From Gymnothorax reevesii (taxonomy: Eukaryota > Chordata > Actinopteri > Anguilliformes > Muraenidae), in NCBI GenBank assembly GCA_029721435.1, contig CM056588.1:41725930-41789929 (forward strand): DNA of 64,000 bases, read 5' to 3'. Shown piece by piece: positions 48,736-60,091 of this stretch. Both the position numbers and the translations under genes were made by a program. The notes beneath the pieces are model-generated. The model did not search any database. It was not told the DNA's origin and saw nothing but the letters and a program-made list of their open reading frames with translations. Position 1 is the first letter of the stretch. Each line of letters begins with the position of its first letter.

Positions 48736-50339
48736 CAGACTGCGCTCGTGTGAAACTCGAACCCTCTCAACCTTCCGCCAAAGGTCCGCTCACACACTTC
48801 TGTCCAGGCCGGCCATTTATAGTTCATACTGGTCACCCTGTGTGTGAATGAGCGAGAGAGAGAAAGCGCATGAGTGACAAAAGGTTTGTGTGCCAGTTGG
48901 CGAGCGTGTGTGTGAGAAAGAAAAAGTGTTTCTGATGGTAAAAAATATTTGAGCTTTCCCTCGCACTCCATGATCACCATCTGCTCAAAATACGGAGCCT
49001 GAGAACAATGCGATCACTGGTGTTAATGCATGCGTACAGTACCACTAACCCACGCACTGTTCATTCAGGAGAAATCTGACCCTGGAGTCTGTCCACTCAA
49101 CTGTTTGAACAGTTTCAAATAGCAGCTCACAAAATAAAGCAGTGTGCCCAGCTGTTATTAGTGCGTAGTGACTTGTCCAAACCAGACGCATGCAAGACCA
49201 TACAAACACACACGCTGCACACGTGCACTTACACACCGCAACCACATACATCATCAACGTAAACAAATGCACGCCAATGAGCCCATGAACACTTAACTTA
49301 TATGTCTCCCACACACCACCAAAAGAGTACCGTCAAAATAACGTCCACATGAATACCCTGACCCCGGTTTCCCAGCAGATTATTTCCCAGAGTATCACAT
49401 TCTCTCCATCACCAGCTTTTATTCTTCCAACAGTGAATTCTGATGCCATCTCTTCTCCAGACAAATGGCACTCATGTAAACCACTTTTTGTGCATGATTT
49501 AATCGGAAAGGACTCCTCAAACCAGGCAAACTTCTTTCATTGCTCTGTGATCCAGTTCTGATGCTCGCATGCGGATTATAGGCACTTTAAACAATGGACC
49601 AGGGTTAGAATTGGTGCCTTGAATGGTTTGCAGCTACAAAGCCCTATATGCGGTGGAGTGCAATGCTGTGTGTGTAGAGACACATCACTCCAATAATCAT
49701 TAAAATTCTCAAAGACTGGTACCACAATAACCCTCTTGTCAGTTGGGACCAGACAAGATAGCCTAAATTGTCCTGGCACGCTAATGAGTCTTAGGCACCC
49801 AACACCCTGTCACCAGTTTGTGGTTTTCCCCTCATCTGATCACTGTTGGCAGGTATTCACTGTCGACTAGGGGCAGCCCGCAAACCTTGCCACTTCTGAG
49901 ATGCTCCAACCCAGTCATCAGGCTTTAATGATAAGGCCCTTGTCAAAGTCACTCGGGACCCATTTCTCCCTCTTCCAACAGGTCAAAGACAAGAACCGAC
50001 TGTTTGCTTGCAGTCTAATGTCTCTTCAGAGACCTCAGCATGCAATGCTGTCGCAAGATAATCAATTTTATTCTCTTCCTCTATGAGTGGTCATTAGGCT
50101 TTGGCTCATTAGTGTATACACCACTTAACTTAAGAGAGCGCAAGTTTCTGTTGTTTTTCCCAATACTCTTATCAAATTACATTTGATAGTAATGAATGTG
50201 GTTAGCAAGGCGATTGTCTAAATTACTTTGCATGTATTTTCATCCACAACACCATGAGAGTTTTATAACACGTAATTGCCCATACCCTGATGGATTGAAC
50301 TGGAAATACATGCTCAGCACCAGAGTAACCTTAAACTTT

Positions 50340-50710
50340 CAAAAACTTCTATGTTCCCATAATTTGTCCAAACAGCGAGTGTTATTAAAAGATGGTAATT
50401 TGTACAGAGAGTGTACATTTGCTGGCATTTTATCCACTGCTTGAACTTCCTATGACTGTTCATTTACGCAATGTTAGCTTCCGTTAGCTGGTCATTTCAG
50501 CAAAGTACATTAGCTTTCACTTGTAATTTATCCAGAAAGTACCATTGTTGTTTTGCGCTTGATTAGTTCAAATATATTAGCTTTGTTTGCTGATACTGTA
50601 AGTATGGGGGATAGAGGAATAATCTCCCTTCACAGGTAACTTGTCCAGAGTGCGAGTACATGTCCTTTTCCCAATAATTTGTGTACACAGTGCATTAGCC
50701 TCAGTTCACT
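50340..50710 (+). repeat. Degenerate tandem repeat around TAATTTGTCCAGA
   Basis: Five diverged units (TAATTTGTCCAAACAG, TAATTTGTACAGAGAGTG, TAATTTATCCAGAAAGT, GTAACTTGTCCAGAGTG, TAATTTGTGTACACAGTG) occur with irregular spacing of 45-145 bases. Several units are followed by CATTAGC. Confidence 0.4.
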
Positions 50711-52399
50711 CGCATTTTTAAATGCCAAAAGAGTCTGTTTGTTTGCCATTATACTCAGCTGAAGCCGGTCCGGGACAGCGAACATGACTCGCCAGCTCCC
50801 ACTGGGAGGCTTGGCCTAGTTTGTGGGTTCGGCTCACACAAAAGCAGAGACCACACAGCAAAGAAGTTGCTGCCAAGACAACTCCACCGGGTTTAGGCAA
50901 GAAACTATGTGATACGAGTGCGAGAGACACTTCCTGTTCCCCACAGGAGTCATAAATCAAGACCAATCAGGCAGGATGTCACCTTTCAGTGTACATCAGC
51001 AACAGCACATTAATCAACTCATACTTCTAGGATCCTTGTGAGAATTGCCAGGAATAATACAGATGGCATCTTGCAAAAGAGCATCTGTTGGCCATTACCA
51101 ATGCATTAAACCAACATGTAGCATTGGGACAGGTGTCATGGAGGTAACCGTGTTTTTGGCAAAGGTGAAGGCTATAAAGCACAGAGCAGCAGGTGCAGAT
51201 TGGACAGAAGTCGGGTTTGGTTTCAGGTGTGGGATATGGGTGGAGGTGCAAGCTGAACAGTTGTGTGCAATGGGAGCAGGTATGAAATATGAATGGAGGC
51301 GCGGGGACTGAATTGTGGTTCAAGTGAGGGTAGACGGGTAGGATGTTGGTTCGGCTTTGCTCTGCCATGCGTTTTTACAGCCCTACGAAGCGCAGAAGCC
51401 CTAGTTGAAAACAGGCTCTTGCAGCCAAGAGGCCATGGAAAGTTCCCCCTCGGTGGAGGCCTCCAAACGCGAGCAGGTATTAAATGTCTGGGAGGATGGA
51501 GGGCAGGGAAATGAAGGATCCAGATGCGAATATGGAAACATTTCCCAGCTGACTTGAGCGGCTTCGCACGAGGGTCTTTGAGCCCGTGGGTCTCCATTCT
51601 GATGACTTTCCGCACAGACATTTACCGCGCAGACTGGAATAACATTTTACAGAAATATAAAGCCAACACCATCAGTATTGCTAATATAATAGGGCTGCAG
51701 AACCTTTCAGAGCACCAACAATATATGGCAGGTGGGACTATGAATACGAGGCTGAAATTGGCAGCTGCACTGGACCTCAGATGACGAATCTCCACAGCAA
51801 CATGAGGGGGGAAGGTTCAGAGTTAAGTGCGAGCAGCATAAATCGATGAATCCGTCCAGTTGAGTGTAAAGAGTGGATGTTGTTGGTAGTGGAATACTGT
51901 GGGGAATGTTTTCTAAGCACGTTAGACCTAGTGTTACCAACTGAGCATCATGTGAATGCCCTGGCAGTGCGCCAAAGCATTGTTGCGGTCCATGCGCATC
52001 CCTTCACAGCCACAGTGTGACCTTTTTCAAAAGGATACTCCCAGATGAATAACGTACCATTTAACCAAGCACGCTTCACCTCAAGCTGGTTCCACAGGAA
52101 TGAGAGAGACTTCAGTTTGCCACAAAGGCGGCACGGTCTGCAGATTCCAGCAGGGGATTTTTGGGATGAGGTAGAATCGTGGCTTCACAACATGAATAAA
52201 AAAATCTGTATGATGCCACTGATCTGACAGGGAGCAAAATCCCATATAAAGATATCCAGAACCAATGTAACGTAGTTTTCCGTCCTGTTTTGGGGCAAAA
52301 TGGGTATATCTAAAGAAGCAGCCTTTATTAGTATGAAAGTCTGAACACATCCCAGTAAAATGCAATGTTACTGGGGTCTGGGGGATGCCCCCCTAGAAA

Positions 52400-52409
52400 T
52401 ATACATATA

Positions 52410-52443
<34 letters not shown>

Positions 52444-52446
52444 TTT
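52400..52446. repeat. (AT)n plus T homopolymer
   Basis: ATACATATATATATATATAT continuing into a run of about 20 T. Confidence 0.9.
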
Positions 52447-53099
52447 ACTGGCAAGCATTTCATGCAATCTGCCGCATTTTCACTCCAAACAAACTCTTTG
52501 GTACTCCTTGGTACATTAACCTTGGTACATGCAAGAACAAACTGGTAGTTAAGCAGCTCTGATTGATTATATTGCTCAAACATTAATTTAACTTCTTTCT
52601 ACTCATAAGATTGCTGTCATGCCTTACTCTTTTTTAATTAATTTCTTTATCCAAACAACCCCCACCGCCCTGGATTTGTAATCCCAGAATTTGTCTTTGT
52701 TTTATCCGATTTCCACTCCACTTAGGTGTCATTTTCCAAAAATATTGATCGCAGGACATGCTACTAAAGCGACACCTCCACACACAGTCAATTTATACAG
52801 CAGTATCGCTGTTCAGAACTTGCCTTGAGTTATCAGAGTCCAGTTTGTAAAAATCCAGACAATGTCACGCAAATATTTTTGCAAAAAAAAACTAGAGACC
52901 CTCGTAGAGTGCAAACCTCCGCCAAGGCAGCAGAATCAAAGTCTTCGTGAGTGGGAGCAAAGTTCAGTGATCGCGTGTCATATGATTTCAAAATGGCTGC
53001 TGTGGCGGCCATATTGTTTCACTGATCGTGGTGAAAATCAATAGGGTCCATCATACATAGCATAATAACTACCAAAGTTCAAAATGCAGTAAAGCAATG

Positions 53100-53456
53100 G
53101 TTCTCAACGCTGGTCCTGGGGCCCCACTGTGTACGCAGGTTTTTGTTCCACTCGCAATTGCAACTGTAAGATTTTAAAATGCAGTTTATTTGCCTTAATT
53201 TGGGGAATTTCAAGTTCAGTTTTTAGAGAAGTTATTCACTCTCATCAGCCCAAATAAGACAAAAATATCCATTAATGTCACAAAGAATCAAAGGCCCTTG
53301 AGCATATAAGCGTAATTTCAGGCAATAACATTTTTTACATTTTTTAAGAGTGTAAATAACAGCTCTAAACATGAAAAGCACTTAATTAAGACAAATTAAC
53401 AGCTTAAAATCCTAACATTTGCAATCGTGGTTGGAACAAAAGTCAGCGTAGGGAGC
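53100..53456. mobile_element. Shorter relative of the 46.7-kb hAT-like element
   Basis: It begins GGTTCTCAACGCTGGTCCTG with the same GGTTTTTGTTCCA block, and ends GTGGTTGGAACAAAAGTCAG as in the other copy, but lacks the outermost right terminal repeat. The two copies share the internal order (CTTGAGCATATAAG.., AACAGCTCTAAACA.., AGCACTTAATTA..) at a shorter total length, so this is an internally deleted family member. Confidence 0.65.
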
Positions 53457-53535
53457 AACATAAACAATCACCCCAATAAACCTCACTAAATACCAAAAAC
53501 TACACCATGGCTGTTCCCCATAACGGTGTCATGTA

Positions 53536-54320
53536 CAGTGGGCTCCGAAATTACTGGCATCCCTGACTGGCAATGCACCAACAATATAACAAATACAATA
53601 ACAATATAATTATACAGAAACAAAATATGCCAACATGTGCAGGATACTTTACTTTTTCATGTTTTGATGGAAACAACTGACATTGTAACAATCACTCAAT
53701 ACACAAAATAAATTTAAACAAAATCAAGGTTTCTTAAAAATTAGCACCCCTCATTTAGTACTTAGTACAAATGACATCATAACAATCATTCAATAGAAAA
53801 TAAATTTTAACAAAACAAGATTTCTTTATTTAGTACTTAGTACAAACACCTCTGGCAAGGATAACAGCATGGAGTCTTTTCCTGTAATTTTTGACAAGGT
53901 TGAGGCACAAATTTGGGGGGAATGATTTTGGACCATTCCTCTATGCAGGTCCTTCCAAGATCTTGCACATTCTTGGGTTTGCATTAATCAACTGCCCTCT
54001 TCAACTCAGCCCACAGGTTTTCAATTGGATACAGATCTGGCGACAGAGATGGCCATTGCAGAATGCTGATGTTATTGTCACAGAACCATTTCTGTGTGGA
54101 TTTTGAGGTATATTTTGGGTCACTGTCTCATTGGAAAGTCCACCAACGGCTAAGTCTCAGCCTTCTGGTAAATGCAAGCAGACAGTCAGCCAAAATATCC
54201 TGATATTTGGTGGAGTTCATTATACCATTAATGTTTAGCAGTGCCCCTAGACCTCTTGAATTAAAACGGCCCCATTAAATGACTGACCCACCATCATATT
54301 TCACCGTGTGCGTGAGGTAA
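53536..54320 (-). mobile_element. Tc1-like transposon fragment (terminal repeat plus C-terminal transposase)
   Basis: A Tc1-type terminal repeat starts at 53536 after a TA (CAGTGGGCTCCGAAATTACT..). Then comes a 3'-side leader with a small internal duplication (about 53675-53760 resembles 53761-53840), and then the C-terminal half of a transposase. The left part of the transposase and the second terminal repeat are not clear. The AT-rich stretch to about 54600 may be its remainder. Confidence 0.75.
53826..54320 (-). pseudogene. Tc1-like transposase C-terminal half, with stop codons
   Basis: Read from 54320 leftward, family blocks appear in order: TVKYDGGSV, INGIMNSTKYQDILADCLLA, then the second-Asp region as [18 protein letters not shown], and [20 protein letters not shown] with the Glu. 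An in-frame TGA sits next to the catalytic Asp region and a TAA follows the KRAVD segment, so it is a pseudogene. The reading frame is otherwise kept for over 120 codons, suggesting moderate age. Confidence 0.8.
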
Positions 54321-54658
54321 AGGGTTCCTACATGTGTGTTTCCTCATTGTTATACCATAGTGAAACAGGAGGTGATGTAATGGCTCAATATAGTTCCTTA
54401 AGATTTAGATATAACTTAAATAAGTGGAATTTAATACTTGGCTTAATTTTGGTAGATGTTATTTACAATAATCTTTAAGGGTGGCATTAATTGCGAAACC
54501 TTGATTTGAAGGAAATAGATTTTTAATTAAATCAGTAAATGATTTTGGTTGGTTCCATTGGAACTTTAATATCGTACAGTATTCCTCATGTTGTTTTTTA
54601 GAGTTTCTCTAAAAATACAAACGTTTGTATATCTTTAAAAAAATTTCATGGTATTGTT

Positions 54659-54802
54659 TGTGTGCGTGGGTGTGTGTGCGTGCATGCCTGTGAGTGTTTG
54701 TGTGTGTGTTTGTGTATGGGCGTGTGTGTGTGTGTGTGCGCGTGTGTGTGTGCGCATGTGTGTTTGTTTTTTTGTGTGTGTGAGTGTGTGTGTGTGTGTG
54801 AG

Positions 54803-54849
<47 letters not shown>

Positions 54850-54917
54850 ATGTGTGTGTGCGCGCATCTGTGTTTGTGTGTGCGCGCATGTGTGTTTGTT
54901 TGTGTGTGTGTGTGTGG
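54659..54917. repeat. Long compound (TG)n microsatellite
   Basis: About 260 bases of TGTG with CGTG, TTTG and GAGTG interruptions. All open frames here are low-complexity artefacts. Confidence 0.9.
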
Positions 54918-55514
54918 TCTCAAAGAGTTCATTCTCAGGTTGAATATGCATCCAGCTTTGCGACAAAGGGCAGGCAATGGGAGAGGCAGAAACATTTCAC
55001 GCAATTATCTGTCTGGCTTCCGCTAAAACGCAACCGCTCTTTTTTTGTCCTTACGACAATCCATAGCAGATGTTTTACTGGCAGAGCTGGCGATTTATAG
55101 TTTAGTCTTCTTTGGTGGAAGGGGGGGGGGTGCCAAGAGAGGCCACTGGCGATGCTGCGGGTTGGGAGACTGCCGAAGGGTAGAATGTTCCAGAGAGAGG
55201 CACGAGAATTGAAGATCCATTTCAAATCTCTGAAGGGCAGTGGGTTTGACTTTGGTCAGATTTTGTCTCATGGTGGGACTCCGCAGTTTTGCATGAACCG
55301 CGTTCACTTTGAGCACCGCAGGAACGTGTTCCTGCCACTGAACAGCCCAGAACTTTATTTATAGGGTTTTGAATGGAATGAGTGCTACTTTGGGGCAGAG
55401 TAAATATACACCGTGCCTGAGCCGACGCGGCTCTGGCCCCCCAAGCTTCCGCACAGGGTCGCCTTTGACCTGCTGCTGAACTTGGAAGGGGCTGACACAC
55501 AAAACACACAGATG

Positions 55515-55574
55515 CAAATACTGTACTCAGGCAACAAATACTGTACTCAGGCAACAAATACTGTACTCATGCAA
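55515..55574 (+). repeat. 20-bp triplicate
   Basis: CAAATACTGTACTCAGGCAA occurs three times head to tail with one change in the last unit. Confidence 0.9.
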
Positions 55575-55869
55575 TTGTGCGCAAAAACCAGCACCACCGC
55601 ACAAACAAGCAAATCAACGTACACCTTCACACACAAACTGTGACAAACAGGCAAACACATCTACATAAATTCATGCACACACTTGTGTGCACCGTCACAG
55701 AGATGTAAAAAGACACAAACACACGCACACTTGGCTTTCGCTTTGGCAGCAGCAGACGCTCGGCCGCAAATAGCATTTTGAGGATGAGGCATTGATAGGG
55801 AGAATTCCCAGATATTCATCTGGTGACTTTCCCACCACCTGACCCATGAGTGGGATCAAATGGAAACAG

Positions 55870-56480
55870 CTGCTATCCAATCCAAGAACTCACAACCTGT
55901 ACCCAATCCGGACACTAAAAAACCTGAGCCCAATTCAGGCACTCAAAACATACAGTGTACCTGATCCAGGCACTCATAGCCAATTCTTAATCCAGGCACT
56001 CAAAGGCTATACCAAATCCAGGCACTCAAAGCCTACTCCCAATCCAGGCAATCAAACCCTATACCCAATCTGGGAATTCAAAATCTATACCCAATCCAAG
56101 CACCCATAGCCTGTACCCAATCCAGGCACTCTAAGCCTATTCCCAAATCAGGCACTTCAATCCTATACCCAATCCAGACACTCAAAGTCTATACCCAATC
56201 CAGACAATCACAGGCTATACCCAATCCAGGCACAGAAAACCAATGCCCAAACCAGGCACTCAAAACCGATACCCATACCTAACACTACAGAACCTTTTGC
56301 CAATCCAGGCACTCATAGCCTACACCCAATCCAGGCATTCAAACATAGTATACCAAATCCAGGCACTCAAATATATACCCAATCCAGGCACTCACAGCCT
56401 ATATCAATCCAGGCATACAAAAGTGATTTCTAATCCAATCACTCAAAATCGAAGCCCAATTCAGGCGCTCAAAACCGATA
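55870..56480 (+). repeat. 26-bp minisatellite, about 23 units
   Basis: The unit is CCAATCCAGGCACTCAAAGC plus CTATAC, with a regular 26-base period over ~610 bases. Chance frames such as 55846-56109 run through it. A long TG tract follows at once (56490-57058). Confidence 0.85.
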
Positions 56481-56489
56481 TGATATGAA

Positions 56490-57058
56490 AGTGTACATGC
56501 CTGTGTGCGCATGTGTATTTGTGTGCGTGCATGTGTGTGACTGCGCATGCTTGTCTGTGCATGTGTATGCACATGTATGCGCGTTATATGCGTACGTGTG
56601 TGCATGTGTGTCCATGTGTGTCTGTGTATGTGTGACCAAGTGTGTGTCTGCATGTCTGTGCTGTGTGTTAGTGGGTGTGTACGCGCATGTGTGTGTGTGT
56701 GTGCGTGTGTGTATGTGTACATGCGTGTGTATGTCCCAGTGTGTCTATATGTGTGTCTATGCGTATGCGCACGCACATCTATGTCGGTGTTTTGTGTGTA
56801 TGTTTCCACACACCTGAACATGTATGTGTGTGTGTGTGTGTGTGTGCATGTGTACATGCGTGTGTATGTCCCAGTGTGTCTATGCGTATTCGCACGCACA
56901 CCTATGTCGGTGTTTTGTGTGTATGTTTGCACACACCTGTACATGTATGCATGTGCGTGTGGTGTGTGTATATGTATGTGTATGCACATGTATGTGCACG
57001 CACATATCTGTGCGTGTGTGCGTGCATACGTGTGTGTCTTTGCGTGTGTGTGTATATG
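56490..57058. repeat. Very long degenerate (TG)n tract with internal duplication
   Basis: About 570 bases of TGTG/CATG mixture. The segment 56719-56835 (CATGCGTGTGTATGTCCCAG to the TGTATGTTT..CACCTGAACATGTATG block) recurs at 56855-56955, a duplication of ~136 bp period. Frames of 100-220 codons here are artefacts. Confidence 0.85.
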
Positions 57059-57941
57059 CAACATCAATAAAGCTCAGGCCCAGCTGCTACTCTCAGTCTC
57101 TTTATGTCTCATAGCTCAAACTCCTCCTTCCCCGCCCCCTACACCCCTATTTCCACCCCCACCCAGGGAGCCTAAACAGGAGAAGCACTCCTGAACAATA
57201 ATATTGGAGCGAATGCACTAATTGGGATGTAAGAGCAGTTCTACAACGTTCAACTATGGAACAGCACATGCATGCCATCAAGAAATGCTGTTTTAGCAAG
57301 GAGCAATGAGAATATGCACAGTCATCTTTTTACATACCAGGGTCTGTCTGCTAAGACTACAGCTTCGATGGAAAGTGCACTGAGGGCTGTTTGCAGCACC
57401 CTTCCTGATGACTGTAGGAACTGAACTTGAGTGGTGTCTTAACTAAACAAAATTACTGCGCGACCACGTTTTCCAGGTCGCTCCTTATTTAACGAGTAAT
57501 ACTGAAAGGGATTACGTGCATAAAAATCGTCCAAGTAAACTAAAGACAGACAAGCAAACAGTGATTGTTACCCCACAAAATGCTCTAAGGATGATTATTA
57601 GTAACTAAGCTTAATGAATCCAAAATGCAGGGTTACACAAGACAAACACTTGCATCATTGATAAAAACTTCCAAATGTATTGTATCATCCGGGCTTGGCA
57701 TGCTGGGGAAAAGCAATGCATCCTTGAACAAACCGTCAAAAGTACTTCAGGCACGCTGGCTCTTTTAATCATAAAATGTTTATAATCATATGTTAGTATC
57801 GTAAATTAGCGCAAATTTACATTTTCACGCCGTGAACACGGACCCACTGCATTGGGTGGCAAAGAGCAACCGCTGGACGTCTTTATTGATTTTTTTTACA
57901 ATACATTTTTTTACAATACAATATAATATTTTTTTAATACA

Positions 57942-58328
57942 ATGCCCACGTTTACATATATTTTACCACTCTTAGCAGATCAATTGGTCCAACATGATTC
58001 AAAAATGAATATTATCTGGTCACCTGCATCCGACATTCCATTGATAAACTTAAAACCAGCAACGGTTTTATTTGGTAAAGTTTATCAACTGAGGGAGGGA
58101 TCGAAAGCAGTTCTGAGGATCGATCTTACTAGAAACCTGTTTTCAACTTTGAGAACTGGGACGCCGATGCTGCTGGAAAGTGGTCCTTCCGCCAGCGTCC
58201 TCAAGGCGCACTTCATCAAACACCTACAAACAACATTCCCTCTCTCAACCGTGAGCGATTACCATCTTAGCATTTTCCGCCAAGATGCCCAATCAGCGCG
58301 CATGGCTTCAATGACGAACTGGCATTAA
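57942..58328 (+). CDS. Unidentified open reading frame, 128 codons
   Basis: This ATG-to-stop frame lies 1.8 kb upstream of the SITS-binding-protein-like gene, in DNA without simple repeats. The product has mixed, non-repetitive composition, with a hydrophobic start (TYILPLLADQL) and a central segment ending in TGTPMLLESGPSASVLKAHF. I recognise no domain, signal peptide or membrane anchor. Nothing shows that it is transcribed: there is no clear promoter, and the composition matches its surroundings. It could be a chance frame, an exon of an unrecognised gene, or a remnant of a mobile element. Confidence 0.15.
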   Translation: MPTFTYILPLLADQLVQHDSKMNIIWSPASDIPLINLKPATVLFGKVYQLREGSKAVLRIDLTRNLFSTLRTGTPMLLESGPSASVLKAHFIKHLQTTFPLSTVSDYHLSIFRQDAQSARMASMTNWH

Positions 58329-58744
58329 GTCATACAAGCGACCCAGAGCATGAATTGCAAAGTTAATTTGCATGTGAATTTCAGCATTGTTTATTAAATA
58401 TTTATGTGCGTGTTATCGCGCATCTTAATCATGTTAATTGTGAGGATTAACTCAAGCTTCTCAACGGTTCTCGCTATTTTAACTGGCAAAGTGAACCACG
58501 GTTAGCGCAACAGCGACAATTTGGGCGGCTGTTAAATTTGATTTCAACGATTCATGGGGCCTAAAATAAGTACGGTGCGGAAATTTTAACTTCTCTGCGG
58601 CTGAGGGACTAATGGCAAGACTAAATATAGCCTAACGCCATTACCATGGATACAGCTGCGCAACGATACAAGAGAATGCATGCATGCGAAACAGCGCGAA
58701 TCTCAGATTCTAGATTTACAGAACCGAGAACACATTATGTTATA

Positions 58745-59086
58745 AATAATAATAATAATAATAATGCATTCACTAGTCTGCAACATTAAAATGCGACAGA
58801 AATAGGCTACTGCGGTGTTTGAAAGAACCTTTTAGAAAATTTTGCGGTTGGAAAAAGTTTTCTAAAATTAAGATTCGCTTGGCGTGCGCATAATCGCGCT
58901 CCTTAACAGCTTTCCATAAAATGTCGGCTAATTGTTTATTTTGTGAACGAAGTAATAAGATAAAATGATTAAGGTGAACTTATTAATTGGAAATAAAAAT
59001 AAATAAATAAATTTAAATCTAATATAATCAGTATGCCAGAATATTATTATTATTATTATAATTATTATTATTATTATTAATGGAAA

Positions 59087-59137
<51 letters not shown>

Positions 59138-59160
59138 TGATAATAATAATAATAATAATA
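58745..59160. repeat. AAT/ATT trinucleotide microsatellites
   Basis: (AAT)n at 58745-58765, (ATT)n at 59042-59079 and (AAT)n at 59085-59158 with a GATGAT interruption. They lie ~400-800 bases upstream of the candidate promoter. The last two are mirror partners and could form a hairpin. Confidence 0.9.
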
Positions 59161-59529
59161 ACTAACCGAAAGACGCATTTTTGCATGCCTTTCTCCAGTT
59201 TGGTTCAGTTGCATTTTACGCATTAGCTCGTTTTGAAGTGGGGTTTTGTTAGCATATGAGGAAGTTTTCATTATGCTGTTTGGAGGAAAGAAGCCCGAAA
59301 AGCGAATTCCCTAACCATTTGCAATGTAACTAAATCATTTTAGAGGCAATACTTCGCGATATATGACCTCCGTGTTCAAATTGATCATTGCTATTGTTTG
59401 CTGACCCGATGAGGCACTGTTTAGTTCGTGGAACAGTGTCTAATTTCATATTTTTCATTCCTTTCAAGATTGACAACCCAAGTTAGGCTGTGAAAGCAAA
59501 CTGGCCGGATGACAAATACGTCTGATACC

Positions 59530-59850
59530 AAAGGGCAATGATGTCACGCGGAGCGAGTGCAGAGCAACGGGGAGCCATGGACGTTCAGCTTGTGTCCAGT
59601 CCGTTCGTCCGAACCCGCCGCTCGAGCACTGCGGAGCGGCTCGGTGTCCTGATCGCTCTCACTTGTCCTTTTTGAACGGTGGTCTGGGGGTTACGTCAGA
59701 CACATGCGAAAAGTGCAGGGCAAGCAAATAAGCTCCTAAGGAGCTATTCGCGGGCGTTACTGCCAAGCCCCGCTAAGACCGCTCACAGCTCAACGATCAA
59801 TGCCATTACAAAGCAAAAGCTATAAAGCAACATGTGGTAAGTCACCTCTT
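59530..59850 (+). promoter_or_regulatory. Candidate promoter of the SITS-binding-protein-like gene
   Basis: This is the most CpG-dense stretch near the gene: about 14 CpG in 59541-59650, in an otherwise CpG-poor window. It holds a TTACGTCA bZIP/CREB-like site at 59691-59698 and a TATAAA at 59821-59826, 240-400 bp upstream of the chosen start codon. The transcription start cannot be located from sequence. A GTAAGT at 59837-59842 could be a 5'-UTR donor. The motifs are seen; the promoter role is inference. Confidence 0.4.
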
Positions 59851-60091
59851 TTACTGCAAATTTCAGCAATGGGGTTGCTGGCTCTTTAGCTCGCAGGGCT
59901 GCTTTCAGTAGTAGGCATACATGAGCATGAATAACCGATGCGTAAGTTACTAACTCCTTCTCACAGGTGAAGTAACGTGACATGATGAAACATTTGCGAT
60001 TTTTTGGCTTTTTGAGATTTTTTTGACATTTTTATTTACAACTGTTTGTATTTTTATTGTTTTTATTATTATATTTGTATTTCAAAACAAA

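Larger units (their letters stand above)
48736..53099. other. Intergenic DNA, no gene seen
   Basis: Contains the degenerate repeat near 50340-50710 and the AT/T tract at 52400-52446. No coding exon recognised. Confidence 0.35.
57059..59529. other. AT-rich flank upstream of the gene
   Basis: Holds the unidentified 128-codon frame and the AAT/ATT arrays. The rest is AT-rich with scattered CpG and may include distal regulatory DNA. Confidence 0.35.

Noticed and set aside
54609..55004. 131-codon minus frame and 150-codon plus frame
   Set aside because: Same cause: a compound TG microsatellite.
56399..57194. Frames of 96-222 codons, the longest in the window
   Set aside because: They are composed of TG/CA repeat translations with Cys/Val or Thr/His alternation and have no domain.
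60023..60091. Upstream ATG as the main start of the SITS-binding-protein-like gene
   Set aside because: The added residues are encoded by a T-rich run, and the shorter form has the expected cytosolic tail plus one anchor. Kept only as a finding.
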